In this document: positions 48,101 through 61,833 of the stretch, in pieces
Numbering within the stretch: position 1 is the first letter of the stretch
Layout of the letters: each line of letters starts with the position of its first letter
NCBI RefSeq assembly: GCF_019097595.1
Contig: NC_080718.1
Coordinates: forward strand, 25,588,157 to 25,652,156
Direction of reading: 5' to 3'
From: Hemibagrus wyckioides
Lineage: Eukaryota; Chordata; Actinopteri; Siluriformes; Bagridae
Length of the DNA: 64,000 bases
Program-made: the position numbers and the translations under genes
The notes under the pieces: model-generated
What the model was told of the DNA's origin: nothing
The model's database searches: none
Seen by the model: only the letters and a program-made list of their open reading frames with translations

Positions 48101-51100
48101 CTGACTCCACCACCGGATTTTTAGCAGGCTCTGACTCCACCACCGGATTGTTAGCAGGCTCTGACTCCACCACCGGATTTTTTGCAGGCTCTGACTCCAC
48201 CACCGGATTTTTAGCAGGCTCTGACTCCACCACTTGATTTTTAGCAGGCTCTGACTCCAGCACGGGATTTTTAGCAGGCTCTCACTCCAGCACCGGATTT
48301 TTAGCAGGCTCTGACTCCACCACCGGATTTTTAGCAGGCTCTGACTCCACCACTTGATTTTTAGCAGGCTCTCACTCCAGCACTGGATTTTTAGCAGGCT
48401 CTGACTCCACCGCCGGATTTTTAGCAGGCTCTGACTCCAGCACGGGATTTTTAGCAGGCTCTGACTCCACCACCGGATTTTTTGCAGGCTCTGACTCCAC
48501 CACCGGATTTTTAGCAGGCTCTGACTCCACCGCCGGATTTTTAGCAGGCTCTGACTCCAGCACGGGATTTTTAGCAGGCTCTCACTCCAGCACCGGATTT
48601 TTAGCAGGCTCTGACTCCACCACCGGATTTTTAGCAGGCTCTGACTCCACCACTTGATTTTTAGCAGGCTCTCACTCCAGCACCGGATTTTTAGCAGGCT
48701 CTGACTCCACCACCGGATTTTTAGCAGACTGTGACTCCACCGCCGGATTTTTAGCAGGCTCTGACTCCACCGCCGGATTTTTAGGAGGCTCTGACTCCAG
48801 CACCGGATTTTTTGCAGGCTCTCACTCCACCGCCGGATTTTTAGCAGGCTCTGACTCCACCGCCGGATTTTTAGCAGGCTCTGACTCCACCGCCGGATTT
48901 TTAGCAGGCTCTGACTCCACCACTGGATTTTTAGCAGGCTCTGACTCCACCACTGGATTTTTAGCAGGGTCTCACTCCAGCACCGGATTTTTAGCAGGCT
49001 CTCACTCCAGCACCGGATTTTTAGCAGACTGTGACTCCACCACCGGATTTTTAGCAGGCTCTGACTCCACCGCCGGATTTTTAGCAGGCTCTCACTCCAG
49101 CACCGGATTTTTTGCAGGCTCTGACTCCACCGCCGGATTTTTAGCAGGCTCTCACTCCAGCACGGGATTTTTAGCAGGCTCTGACTCCACCGCCGGATTT
49201 TTAGCAGGCTCTCACTCCAGCACCGGATTTTTAGCAGGCTCTCACTCCAGCACGGGATTTTTAGCAGGCTCTGACTCCAGCACCGGATTTTTAGCAGGCT
49301 CTGACTCCACCACTGGATTTTTAGCAGGCTCTGACTCCACCACTGGATTTTTAGCAGGGTCTCACTCCAGCACCGGATTTTTAGCAGGCTCTCACTCCAG
49401 CACCGGATTTTTAGCAGGCTCTCACTCCAGCACCGGATTTTTATCAGGCTCTGACTCCACCACTGGATTTTTAGCAGGGTCTCACTCCAGCACCGGATTT
49501 TTAGCAGGCTCTCACTCCAGCACCGGATTTTTAGCAGGCTCTCACTCCAGCACCGGATTTTTATCAGGCTCTGACTCCACCACCGGATTTTTAGCAGGCT
49601 CTGACTCCACCACTTGATTTTCAGCAGGCTCTCACTCCAGCACCGGATTTTTTGCAGGCTCTGACTCCAGCACCGGATTTTTAGCAGGCTCTGACTCCCG
49701 CACCGGATTTTTTGCAGGCTCTGACTCCCGCACCGGATTTTTTGCAGGCTCTGACTCCCGCACCGGATTTTTAGCAGGCTCTGACTCCCGCACCAGATTT
49801 TTAGCAGGCTCTGACTCCACCGCCGGATTTTTAGCAGGCTCTGACTCCACCCTAGGATTTTTAGCAGGCTCTCACTCCAGCAGGAGATTTTTAGCAGGCT
49901 CTGACTCCACCACCGGATTTTTAGCAGGCTCTGACTCCACCACCGGATTTTTAGCAGGCTCTGACTCCACCACCGGATTTTTAGCAGGCTCTGACTCCAC
50001 CACCGGATATTTAGCAGGCTCTGACTCCACCACTTGATGTTTAGCAGGCTCTCACTCCAGCACCGGATTTTTAGCAGGCTCTCACTCCAGCACCGGATTT
50101 TTAGCAGGCTCTGACTCCACCGCCGGATTTTTAGCAGGCTCTGACTCCACCGCCGGATTTTTAGCAGGGTCTCACTCCAGCACCGGATTTTTAGCAGGCT
50201 CTCACTCCAGCACCGGATTTTTAGCAGGCTCTCACTCCAGCACCGGATTTTTATCAGGCTCTGACTCCACCACCGGATTTTTATCAGGCTCTGACTCCAC
50301 CACCGGATTTTTAGCAGACTGTGACTCCACCACCGGATTTTTAGCAGGCTCTGACTCCACCACTTGATTTTCAGCAGGCTCTCACTCCAGCACCGGATTT
50401 TTTGCAGGCTCTTACTCCCGCACCGGATTTTTTGCAGGCTCTGACTCCCGCACCGGATTTTTTGCAGGCTCTGACTCCCGCACCGGATTTTTAGCAGGCT
50501 CTGACTCCCGCACCGGATTTTTAGCAGGCTCTGACTCCCGCACCGGATTTTTAGCAGGCTCTGACTCCACCGCCGGATTTTTAGCAGGCTCTGACTCCAC
50601 CCTAGGATTTTTAGCAGGCTCTCACTCCAGCAGGAGATTTTTAGCAGGCTCTGACTCCACCACCGGATTTTTAGCAGGCTCTGACTCCACCACCGGATTT
50701 TTAGCAGGCTCTGACTCCACCACCGGATATTTAGCAGGCTCTGACTCCACCACTTGATGTTTAGCAGGCTCTCACTCCAGCACCGGATTTTTAGCAGGCT
50801 CTCACTCCAGCACCGGATTTTTAGCAGGCTCTGACTCCACCGCCGGATTTTTAGCAGGCTCTGACTCCACCGCCGGATTTTTAGCAGGCTCTGACTCCAG
50901 CACCGGATTTTTAGCAGGCTCTGACTCCACCGCCGGATTTTTAGCAGGCTCTGACTCCACCCTAGGATTTTTAGCAGGCTCTCACTCCAGCAGGAGATTT
51001 TTAGCAGGCTCTGACTCCACCGCCGGATTTTTAGCAGGCTCTGACTCCCGCACCGGATTTTTTGCAGGCTCTGACTCCCGCACCGGATTTTTTGCAGGCT

Positions 51101-53310
51101 CTGACTCCCGCACCGGATTTTTAGCAGGCTCTGACTCCCGCACCGGATTTTTAGCAGGCTCTGACTCCACCGCCGGATTTTTAGCAGGCTCTGACTCCAC
51201 CCTAGGATTTTTAGCAGGCTCTCACTCCAGCAGGAGATTTTTAGCAGGCTCTGACTCCACCACCGGATTTTTAGCAGGCTCTGACTCCACCACCGGATTT
51301 TTAGCAGGCTCTGACTCCACCACCGGATATTTAGCAGGCTCTGACTCCACCACTTGATGTTTAGCAGGCTCTCACTCCACCACCGGATTTTTAGCAGGCT
51401 CTGACTCCACCACCGGATTTTTAGCAGGCTCTGACTCCCGCACCGGATTTTTAGCAGGCTCTGACTCCACCGCCGGATTTTTAGCAGGCTCTGACTCCAG
51501 CGCCGGATTTTTAGCAGGCTCTGACTCCAGCGCCAGATTTTTAGCAGGCTCTGATTCCACCGCCGGATTTTTAGCAGGCTCTCACTCCACCGCCGGATTT
51601 TTAGCAGGCTCTGACTCCACCACCGGATTTTTAGCAGGCTCTGACTCCACCCTAGGATTTTTAGCAGGCTCTGACTCCACCACCGGATTTTTAGCAGGCT
51701 CTGACTCCAGCACCGGATTTTTAGCAGGCTCTGACTCCACCACCGGATTTTTAGCAGGCTCTGACTCCACCACCGGATTTTTAGCAGGCTCTGACTCCAC
51801 CACCGGATTTTTAGCAGGCTCTGACTCCACCACTGGATTTTTAGCAGGCTCTGACTCCAGCACCGGATTTTTAGCAGGCTCTGACTCCAGCACCGGATTT
51901 TTAGCAGGCTCTGATTCCACCGCCGGGTTTTTAGCAGGCTCTCACTCCACCGCCGGATTTTTAGCAGGCTCTGACTCCACCACCGGATTTTTAGCAGGCT
52001 CTGACTCCACCCTAGGATTTTTAGCAGGCTCTGACTCCACCCTAGGATTTTTAGCAGGCTCTGACTCCACCACTGGATTTTTAGCAGGCTCTGACTCCAC
52101 CACCGGATTTTTAGCAGGCTCTGACTCCAGCACCGGATTTTTAGCAGGCTCTGACTCCACCACTGGATTTTTAGCAGGCTCTGACTCCAGCACCGGATTT
52201 TTAGCAGGCTCTGACTCCAGCACCGGATTTTTGGCAGGCTCTGACTCCACCGCCGGCTTTTTAGCAGGCTCTGACTCCACCGCCGGATTTTTAGCAGGTT
52301 GTAGCTCTATTCCAATGGATTTTTTGCAGTTTGTGACAGTTTTTGCAAGCGGTGATTCCATCCCTGGAGTTTATGCAGGCTGTGACTCTTCCCTGGAGGT
52401 CATACAGGTTGTGACTTCACCCCAGATTTTTAGCAGGTCATCACTCCACCCTTGCAGTTTATCCAGTTTGGAACTCCACTCCACCATTTTTTTTGTAAGT
52501 TGTGACTCCACTCCTGTAGTTTATGCAGGCTGTGACTCCACCGCTGCAGTGTATGCAGGTTCTCACTCCAGCACCGGATTTTTAGCAGGCTCTGACTCCA
52601 GCACCGGATTTTTAACAGGCTCTGACTCCACCACTGGATTTTTAGCAGGCTCTGACTCCACCGCCGGATTTTTAGCAGGCTCTGACTCCACCGCCGGATT
52701 TTTAGCAGGCTCTGACTCCACCGCCGGATTTTTAGCAGGCTCTGACTCCACCGCCGGATTTTTAGCAGGCTCTGACTCCACCGCCGGATTTTTAGCAGGC
52801 TCTGACTCCACCGCCGGATTTTTAGCAGGCTCTGACTCCACCGCCGGATTTTTAGCAGGCTCTGACTCCACCGCCGGATTTTTAGCAGGCTCTGACTCCA
52901 CCGCCGGATTTTTAGCAGGCTCTGACTCCACCGCCGGATTTTTAGCAGGCTCTGACTCCACCGCCGGATTTTTAGCAGGCTCTGACTCCACCGCCGGATT
53001 TTTAGCAGGCTCTGACTCCACCGCCGGATTTTTAGCAGGCTCTGACTCCACCGCCGGATTTTTAGCAGGCTCTGACTCCACCGCCGGATTTTTAGCAGGC
53101 TCTGACTCCACCGCCGGATTTTTAGCAGGCTCTGACTCCACCGCCGGATTTTTAGCAGGCTCTGACTCCACCGCCGGATTTTTAGCAGGCTCTGACTCCA
53201 CCGCCGGATTTTTAGCAGGCTCTGACTCCACCGCCGGATTTTTAGCAGGCTCTGACTCCACCAACAGATTTTTAGCAGGCTCTGACTCCACCACCAGATT
53301 TTTAGCAGGT
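45186..53310. repeat. 30-bp satellite core, about 270 units
   Basis: Tandem units of GGCTCTGACTCCACCACCGG then ATTTTTAGCA. Variation is confined to few sites: CTGACT/CTCACT, CACCACC/CAGCACC/CACCGCC, CCGG/CTGG and TTTTTA/TTTTTT. Occasional 29-bp units (one T short) shift the frame. Spacer-like blocks with TCCAATGGATTTTTTGCAGT recur near 46424, 47341 and 52310. Longer multi-unit patterns repeat within 49600-51400. The unit length is a multiple of three, which keeps one plus and two minus frames open. Confidence 0.97.
52641..53250. repeat. Perfectly homogeneous block of about 20 satellite units
   Basis: Roughly 20 successive 30-bp units are identical and of the CACCGCCGG type, in contrast to the mixed units on either side. 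This looks like a very recent local expansion. Confidence 0.95.
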
Positions 53311-54860
53311 TGTAAGTCTGCTCCAATGGATTTTTTGCAGACAGTGACTCGACCCCTGGAGTTTATGCAGGTCGTATCTCCACTTCATTATTTTTTTTGC
53401 AGATTGTGACTCCACCCCTTGAGTTCATGCCAGCTTTGACTCCACCCCTGGAGTTTATGCAGGTTATGACTCCACCCCTAAAGCTTATGCTAGCTGTTAC
53501 TCCACCCCAGAGTTTGTGCAGGTTGTGAGTCCACCCCCAGATTTTTTGCAAGTTGTGACTCCACCCATGGAATTTACGCAGATTTTGATTCTACCCCTGG
53601 AGTTCATGCAGGTTGTGACTCCACCCCTGGAGTTTATGCAGGCTGTGACTCCACCCCTGGAATTTATGCAGGTTATGACTCCACGCCTGAGACCAGCACC
53701 GGATTTTTTGCACGCTCTGACTCCAACACTGGGTTTTTTTCAGGTTGTAATCCTACTCCAATGGATTTCATGCAGGCTGTGACTCCACCCCTGGAGTTTA
53801 TGCAGGCTGTTATTCCACTGCTGAGTGTATGTAGACTCTGACTCCACCACTGGATTTTTAGCAGGCTCTGACTCCACCACTGGATTTTTAGCAGGCTCTG
53901 ACTCCACCACCGGATTTTTAGCAGGCTCTGACTCCAATGCAGGATTTTTTGCAGGTTTTAACCCTGCTCTAATGGATTTCATGCAAGCTATGACTCCACC
54001 CCTGGAGGTCATGCAGGTTGTGACTCTGCCCCAGTTTTTAGCAGGTTATAACTCCACCCCTGGAGTTTATGTAGGTTGGAACTCTATTTCCCCCTTCTTT
54101 TTTTTTGCAAGTTTTGACTTCATTCCTAGAGTTTACGTAGGCTGTGACTCCATCGCTGGAGTTTATGCAGGCTCTGACTCCACCCTAGGATTTTTAGCAG
54201 GCTCTGACTCCACCACCGGATTTTTAGCAGTCTCTGACTCCACCACCGGATTTTTAGCAGGCTCTCACTCCAGCACTGGATTTTTAACAGGCTCTGACTC
54301 CACCACCGGATTTTTAGCAGGCTCTGACTCCAGCACTGGATTTTTAGCAGATTGTAACTTTACTCCGATGGATTTTATGAGTTTGTGCAGGTTGTAACTC
54401 TACTCCACGAGATTGTTTGCAGGTTGTGACTCCACCCCTAGAGTTTATGCAGTTTGCAACTCCACCCCCGGAGTTTGTACAGGTTGTGATTCCACCGCTG
54501 CGTGTATGTAGGCTCTCATTCCAACACAGGATTTTATGCAGGCTGTGACTCCACCACAGGATTTTATGCAGGCTGTGACTCCACCACAGGATTTTATGCA
54601 GGCTGTGACTCCACCACAGGATTTCATGCAGGTTGTGACTCCAACCTTGTAGTTTACGCAGGTTTTTTCTGCAGGTTGTGACTTCACTCCTAGAGTTTAT
54701 GCAGGCTTTGACTCCAGCCCTGGAGTTTGTGCAGGTTGTGACTCCACCCCTGAAGTTTATGCCAGCTTTGACTCCACCCCTGGAGTTTGTGCAATCTGTA
54801 ACTCCACTCCCGGATTCTTTGTAGTTTGTGACTCCACCCTTGGAGTTCATGCAAGCCAAG
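53311..54860. repeat. 30-bp satellite, diverged right flank
   Basis: Mainly the GTGACTCCACCCCTGGAGTT type with a short cluster of the core type at 53830-53940 and 54175-54350. A run of four near-identical units with CCACAGGATTTTATGCAGGC lies at 54520-54620. Confidence 0.92.
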
Positions 54861-54879
54861 AAATGCCGGGTAGATCCCT

Positions 54880-54888
54880 TATTATTAC

Positions 54889-54922
<34 letters not shown>
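54880..54922. repeat. (TTA)n microsatellite
   Basis: About 14 ATT units at the edge of the satellite. Confidence 0.9.
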
Positions 54923-55117
54923 TTACAATAACTTATACTTGCACCTCTTATTCCATTTCTCATATAGACTGCCCTACTGTATGTATTATTCTTTTTTGCA
55001 GCCTCTTTTCTCTTCTCTTGTTCTCTCATCTGTCTTGCTGCTTGTATCTTGTCTACTTCATGCTCTTGGTGACTTTTCGATCCTATTTCTTTGAGGGTGG
55101 AATCATCAGAGAGTATC

Positions 55118-55486
55118 TCCGAGACTTGACTTGAGCAAAACGGTCAATCACCATACTAGTATTTATAGTGCTGAGAATTATTTTTCCAATTGACAGAACA
55201 GCCGAATGATTGAGTCACTGTTCACCTTAGTCACATATGTATTTTATCTTAAATACTGCATTAATTGTATAATAGAAAGTCATGACATTCAGACATAACA
55301 GTTTATATTTTATTTAGATCTATCTTTAGGCTTATTTTATTTCAAGGCTTTTGTACATCTTGGGTATGGAATAATATTTCAGGCAATATTCACAAGGGTC
55401 CTATATGACAGGGGGTTTTCATAATTTAACACAGTGGGCCTCCTTTTTGACACAACATACATTTGTTAGCCTACTTTTATCAACTG
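55118..55486. repeat. Duplicated unique spacer, copy 1
   Basis: Starts TCCGAGACTTGACTTGAGCA and ends TTTATCAACTGTG. It matches 56177-56315 plus 56888-57127 closely, in the same order and orientation. A satellite block separates the copies, so array and spacer were duplicated together. Confidence 0.85.
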
Positions 55487-56176
55487 TGACTTTATCCCTG
55501 GAGTTTATGCAGGCTGTGACTCCACCCCTGAAGGTCATGCAGGCTGTGACTCCACCTCCGGATTTTTAGCAGGTTATGACTCCACCCCTGGAGTTTATGC
55601 AGGAAAGTGACTCCACCCCTGGAGTTTATGCAAGTTGTAACTCCACCCCGGAGTTTGTACAGGTTGTGAATCCACCCCTGGATTTTTTGCAGACTCTGAC
55701 TCCACCCCTGGAGTTTATGCAGGAAAGTGACTCCACCCCTGGAGTTTATGCAAGTTGTAACTCCACCCCGGAGTTTGTACAGGTTGTGAATCCACCCCTG
55801 GATTTTTTGCAGACTCTGACTCCACCAACTCCAATGGACTTTTTGCAGTCTGGGACTCCACTCCTGGAGTTTATGCAGATTATGACTCCACTTCTGGAGT
55901 TTATGCAGGTTGTAACTCCACTCCACCGTTTTCTTTGCAGGTTTTGATTCCATCCTGGAGTTTGTGCAGGTTGTGACTCCACCCTCAGATTTTCAGCAGG
56001 TTGTGACTCCAGCACTGGAGTTTACACTGGCTGTCACTCCCCCCACGGAGTTTGAACAGGTTGTAACTCCACCCAACAGGATTGTTTGCAAGTTGTGACT
56101 CCACCCCTAGAGTTTTTGCAGGTTGTAACTCCACTCCACCAGATTGTGACTCCACCCCTGGAGTTTATGCAGGTTT
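55487..56176. repeat. 30-bp satellite block between the duplicated spacers
   Basis: About 22 units of the GTGACTCCACCCCTGGAGTT type. A near-exact 120-bp internal duplication (55585-55700 and 55705-55820) is present. Confidence 0.9.
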
Positions 56177-57127
56177 TCCGAGACTTCATTTCAGCAAAAT
56201 GGTCAATTACCATACTAGTATTTATAGTGCTGAGAATTCCTTTTTCCAACTGACAGAACAGCCTAATGATTGGGTCTGTTCTGGCGCACTTTTCACCTAA
56301 GCCATGTATGTAATTAGTGTGATTGCGTAAGAAATCACACTCTTGTTATCGTCACTCTTTATTATTATTATTCCGGTTCCTCCGCACGCTACTAGTCCTA
56401 AACGGTAATAGCTAGAATCATGGTTCCAACTCTTAAATGTTCCTGATGTTGTGCTTAAGTGTGCTCTTACTTTTCATGCTGATAAGTATTATAGTTTATT
56501 TTATATGATTTTTAAATGCAATACGGACTTCAGACCGCTACTGTGTGTGTGTGTGTGTGTGTGTTTTTTAAGGACGAATTGTCTTTAAACTGTTCCTAGA
56601 GCACACACTAGTTCGCTATTACTTTTCATGCTGATAAGTATTATAGGTTATTTTATAGGAGGTTTTATTTTTAAAGACACATCGTCTTTAAACTGTTCCT
56701 ACAGCTTGAGTTCTTACTCTACAGACACATAAACTACCTTAAACTTTTTGAACTGTGACTTTAGCTTGTATATATTATTTGACAATGTATTGCAATAGTT
56801 TTAAGCAAGTATTATAGTTTATTTTATATGGATTTTTAAATGTATTTTTCAAGGACTTCAGACTTTTTCTTCTGGAAATGCAACATTCTAGTTTAACTTA
56901 AATACTGTATTAGTTGTAATCATGATGTTCAGACATAACAGTTTATATTTTATTTAGATCTATCTTTAGGCTTATTTCATTTTAAGGCTTTTGTACGTCT
57001 TGGGTATGGAATAATATTTTGGGCAATATTCAAAAGGGTCCATTATGTCAGGGGGTTTTCAGAATCTAAGACAGTGGGCCTCTTTTTTGACACAGCATAC
57101 ATTTGTTAGCCTACTTTTATCAACTGT
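56177..57127. repeat. Duplicated unique spacer, copy 2, with about 570 bp extra
   Basis: The two ends match copy 1, but 56316-56887 has no counterpart there. The extra part contains an inverted repeat AGTGTGATT/AATCACACT near 56317-56342 and three related words CTGATAAGTATTATAG near 56480, 56630 and 56808. It is either an insertion here or a deletion in copy 1. Confidence 0.75.
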
Positions 57128-57663
57128 GTTAAAATTAAAAATGAAAAGATTGTTGTGTTTTCTGACCGTTTATTTTAAATTGCTGTAGCGCTCAAGAGCT
57201 GTAAGTATTTTAGTCCCGTGGTGTGTGTGTGTGTGTGTGTGTGTATAGGTGTGTTCGACTTAAAGAGTTGATGGGTGTATTACTACATCAAAGTATCGCT
57301 AGAGTGGTTCTAGAGCGTATTCGAGCGCTCACTCTGGCGCTCTTACGTGTGTTTAAATGGGTGTGTGTGTGTACGGAGAGAGATGTCAGTCAAAATCGCG
57401 TGCAGTAAACGGCAACAGTGCTCGAATAAAACGATCAACATTTACTTAATTCCTCTACACTCTAGTGGCAAAATTCGGGATAAATCATTCAGGGCTCGAG
57501 CCTCGAATGATTAGCCCTAGCGACGCCCCTGAGTGATGTCATAACACCTTTACTTTTGTGTTTAGAAGATCTTGAACTCTGGATTGTGGTGCAAATACTG
57601 AGAATGCAAGAAAATAAAGCCAAAAAAATGTATTAAACATCACTATCTACACACGATTTATAG
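57128..57663. other. Unique stretch before the hAT element
   Basis: Contains a (GT)n run at 57221-57243 and an imperfect 30-bp palindrome around GGGCTCGAGCC near 57490-57515. No gene is recognised. Confidence 0.5.
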
Positions 57664-57671
57664 TTAACAAG

Positions 57672-58976
<1,305 letters not shown>

Positions 58977-58984
58977 TTAACAAG

Positions 58985-59318
58985 TCATAAATGAACAAAC
59001 AAACACAGGCGAGGATGTAGTTCATTTTTCAGATTTTATATTTAAAACAAAAAAAGACCTCAATAGTACATTATGGCATGCTTTGTCATGGTACAAATGC
59101 AAAGCGGCTTGTGTTTCACCGATCGGCACGTTTCATACTTTGTTTAAATCCAAAAAAAAACATTCAAGACAGAAGAGGTATATCATCTCACATTCTATAG
59201 AAAAATCAACAGCAAATACAATCAAGATCCAGAAACACTTATTTTCCCAGAGCGCAAATTTACCAGTAATACAAAATACAACTGTCTCGCTGAGTGACAT
59301 TTCTGCAGTAGTCCCAAG

Positions 59319-59364
<46 letters not shown>

Positions 59365-60763
59365 AAAAGATTGTGTACCATATATATTTTTATTAGCTTT
59401 CTTGCATTTTTCCTGCACAGGCATTAGAATCACTTCTAGTGCATTTAACTAGTGCAGTAACTATGTTTACATGCACACGAAAGATCTCGTTAGTCTTAGA
59501 GTCGGTCCCGATTATGATCCTTAAAGCAGCGCAGTCTTAGTTAACATCTTTGAGAATAACGTAGCCAGCATTCTGATCAGAAACCAGGGCTCAGGTTTGC
59601 ATTTCCAAAGCATAGTTTTCCCTAGCCCAGTGGATTTGTTCAGCATAATGCAAAGGTTTTTAATCCAGGCTCAGACATCAACAACGTCAGGCCCCGACAT
59701 GCCTCCTTCAGCTTTTAATAAATCTCACGATATATATGTACGAAAGCCAGAATGTACCACACCATCTACTGATGTTGCATTTGTTCAAAATGTATTGTTT
59801 ATGTTCGGTAATACTCTTTATAAACCTCTCTCTTTTTTTTTTTGTTTTTTTTGGTGGAGAAAACTCCTTAGGAAGATGTAGAGCAAGCACTGCAAGAAGC
59901 ATCTAAGCAATAAAAGAAATATCCTGAGTACATTCAGCTGTAGCTAGTATTTCATATTATCAATTTTAATAAACCAAACCCGAGATGATTTAAGCTATTC
60001 CTCGACATTTCAAGCTTTAATTTTAAGCATTCATTTTGAGATCCAAAATAAGAACAATTAAAGCTTAAAATGACATTTATCAAGAGCTTATTTTTTCGCA
60101 GTGAGGAATTTGCCCAAGCCTCAGGTCTAGTCCAAGTCTCGAGTCTTAGGCCAGCCTTTGTTACAACTAATTTGCAAAGAAATGATAAACGTCAGCAGAA
60201 TCATGGCTCAGAGAGATGCAAAAAACATCAACGACAACAACAAACAAATCAACGTATTCATCTTCCGTTTCTTCACTTGCCTGTGTGAATGTAGGTTTAC
60301 TCTCATTCTTATGCTTTTTACAAGATTCCATAGGATAAAGATGACTAATGAAGATGGCTGCTGTAAACACACATGGCCTGCTGTGTTTGTGAACCTGAAA
60401 CACGTGCTCAGAACACGGTATCTTCAGTATGACCTTCCAGAAATTTCCCAGATTTCTGTATACATCCTGAGCTGACAGCATGCACACAGACACACACACA
60501 CACAGGAGGAAACACACACTCAAGCACACAGGAGGACACACATGCACGCAGGAGGACACGCACACAGGAGTACACACACACACTCATACAGGAGGACACA
60601 CACACACACACAGGAGTACACACACACACTCATACAGGAGGACACACATTCATACAGCAGGACACACACGCACGCACACACATAGGCAGACACACATCTC
60701 TGTCACAGTGCACGTCTTTGTGTGCGTCTATAGTATTTCCAGTGTGTGAAGAAACCCTGGCAT

Positions 60764-60798
<35 letters not shown>

Positions 60799-61076
60799 GG
60801 AAAAACAAAGGAGAGTAAAAGGTTATTATACACAGTCGTTAGGATAGGGCTGCTGTGTGCATGGAAACAGAGTTTGCATCTAGTTCTTCATCATCTTCAT
60901 CTTCCCAGAATGAGTGCTGATCTGGGATCAGTTTTTCCTGTACAGGTTTATCTTCAACAGTTTAACAGAAAGAAAGGAGCTGATCCTACATCAGCACTGT
61001 CCTCTTCAGGCACGTGATTCGGGGAAAGAAAAGAAAAGTGAAGTCTTTTGCACAGAAGCGTGAAAGGTGGACCTGG
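58985..61076. other. Probable entpd6 3' UTR and downstream DNA
   Basis: No coding exon is recognised. A GT run at 59321-59357 and a CA-rich minisatellite at 60480-60680 (CAGGAGGACACACACAC units) are present. How far the entpd6 3' UTR extends leftward from the stop at 61077 cannot be told. Confidence 0.45.
60480..60680. repeat. CAGGAGGACACAC minisatellite
   Basis: About ten degenerate units of CACACAGGAGGACACA, with CA runs of varied length. Confidence 0.88.
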
Positions 61077-61160
61077 TTAATGTTTGTGGAGAGATTCCAT
61101 GTGATAGAAGGTGGCTCCTAACGCCCAGCTCGTCTCCACCTCCCTGATCTTCCTGGCCAG
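61077..61160 (-). CDS. entpd6: Last coding exon of ENTPD5/6-type NTPDase (partial gene)
   Basis: Twenty-seven codons and a TAA stop follow an acceptor TTTCAG. The protein is LARKIREVETSWALGATFYH then MESLHKH. The ETSWALGA words are the fifth apyrase-conserved region of the soluble/Golgi ENTPD5/6 branch, which hydrolyses UDP and GDP in the secretory pathway. The other branch has a GWTLG-type motif. entpd6 rather than entpd5 is chosen because ENTPD6 is the upstream, same-strand neighbour of PYGB in human, and this exon is upstream and same-strand relative to pygb here. The remaining exons lie beyond the right edge of the window. Confidence 0.8.
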   Translation of the reverse strand: MARKIREVETSWALGATFYHMESLHKH

Positions 61161-61299
61161 CTGAAACACACACAGGGTAGAATGCTCATGTTTAGATGAA
61201 TGGCAAAGAATGATGATCAGAATGATCAGGTCAGGGTCATTATAATGCAGAAAGAAATCATCTAGTGAGCAGGTTCACACACACACACACAGACACACT

Positions 61300-61796
61300 C
61301 TCTGTCTTGATATGTGTGTATATCTCCATCGCAGTGCATATGTCTTTCCGTGTGTGTGTCTCGATCACAGTGTACGTCTTTTTGTTCGTCTCAATGTGTG
61401 TGTGTGTGTGGGTGGGTGTGTGTGTCTCAATATGAGTGAGTGTATCTCCATCTCAGTGCACGTCTTCGTGTGTGTGTGTGTCTCCATCACAGTGCACGTC
61501 TTTGTGTGTCTCAATGTGTGTGTGTGTATGTATCTCCATCTCAGTGCATGTCTTTGTGCGTGTCTAAATCTCTGTGTGTGTGTGTATGTATCTCCATATC
61601 AGTGCACATGTATTTGTGTGTGTCTCAATGTGTGTGTGTGTGTCTCTATTACAGTGTACGTCTCTGTGTGTCTCAATCTGTGTGTCTCCATCTCAATGCA
61701 CGTCTGTGTGTGTCTCAGTCCGAGTGTGTGTATCTCTATCACAATGCACATGTCTTTGTGTCTCAATGTGTGTGTATCTCCATCTCAGTGCACGTC

Positions 61797-61833
<37 letters not shown>

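Noticed and set aside
45186..53310. CRISPR-like array
   Set aside because: The units are contiguous 30-mers with no unique spacers, in a vertebrate genome.
59083..60475. Small frames of 60-105 codons before the entpd6 exon
   Set aside because: They overlap CA/GT runs or AT-rich 3' UTR-like DNA and show no splice sites or family resemblance.
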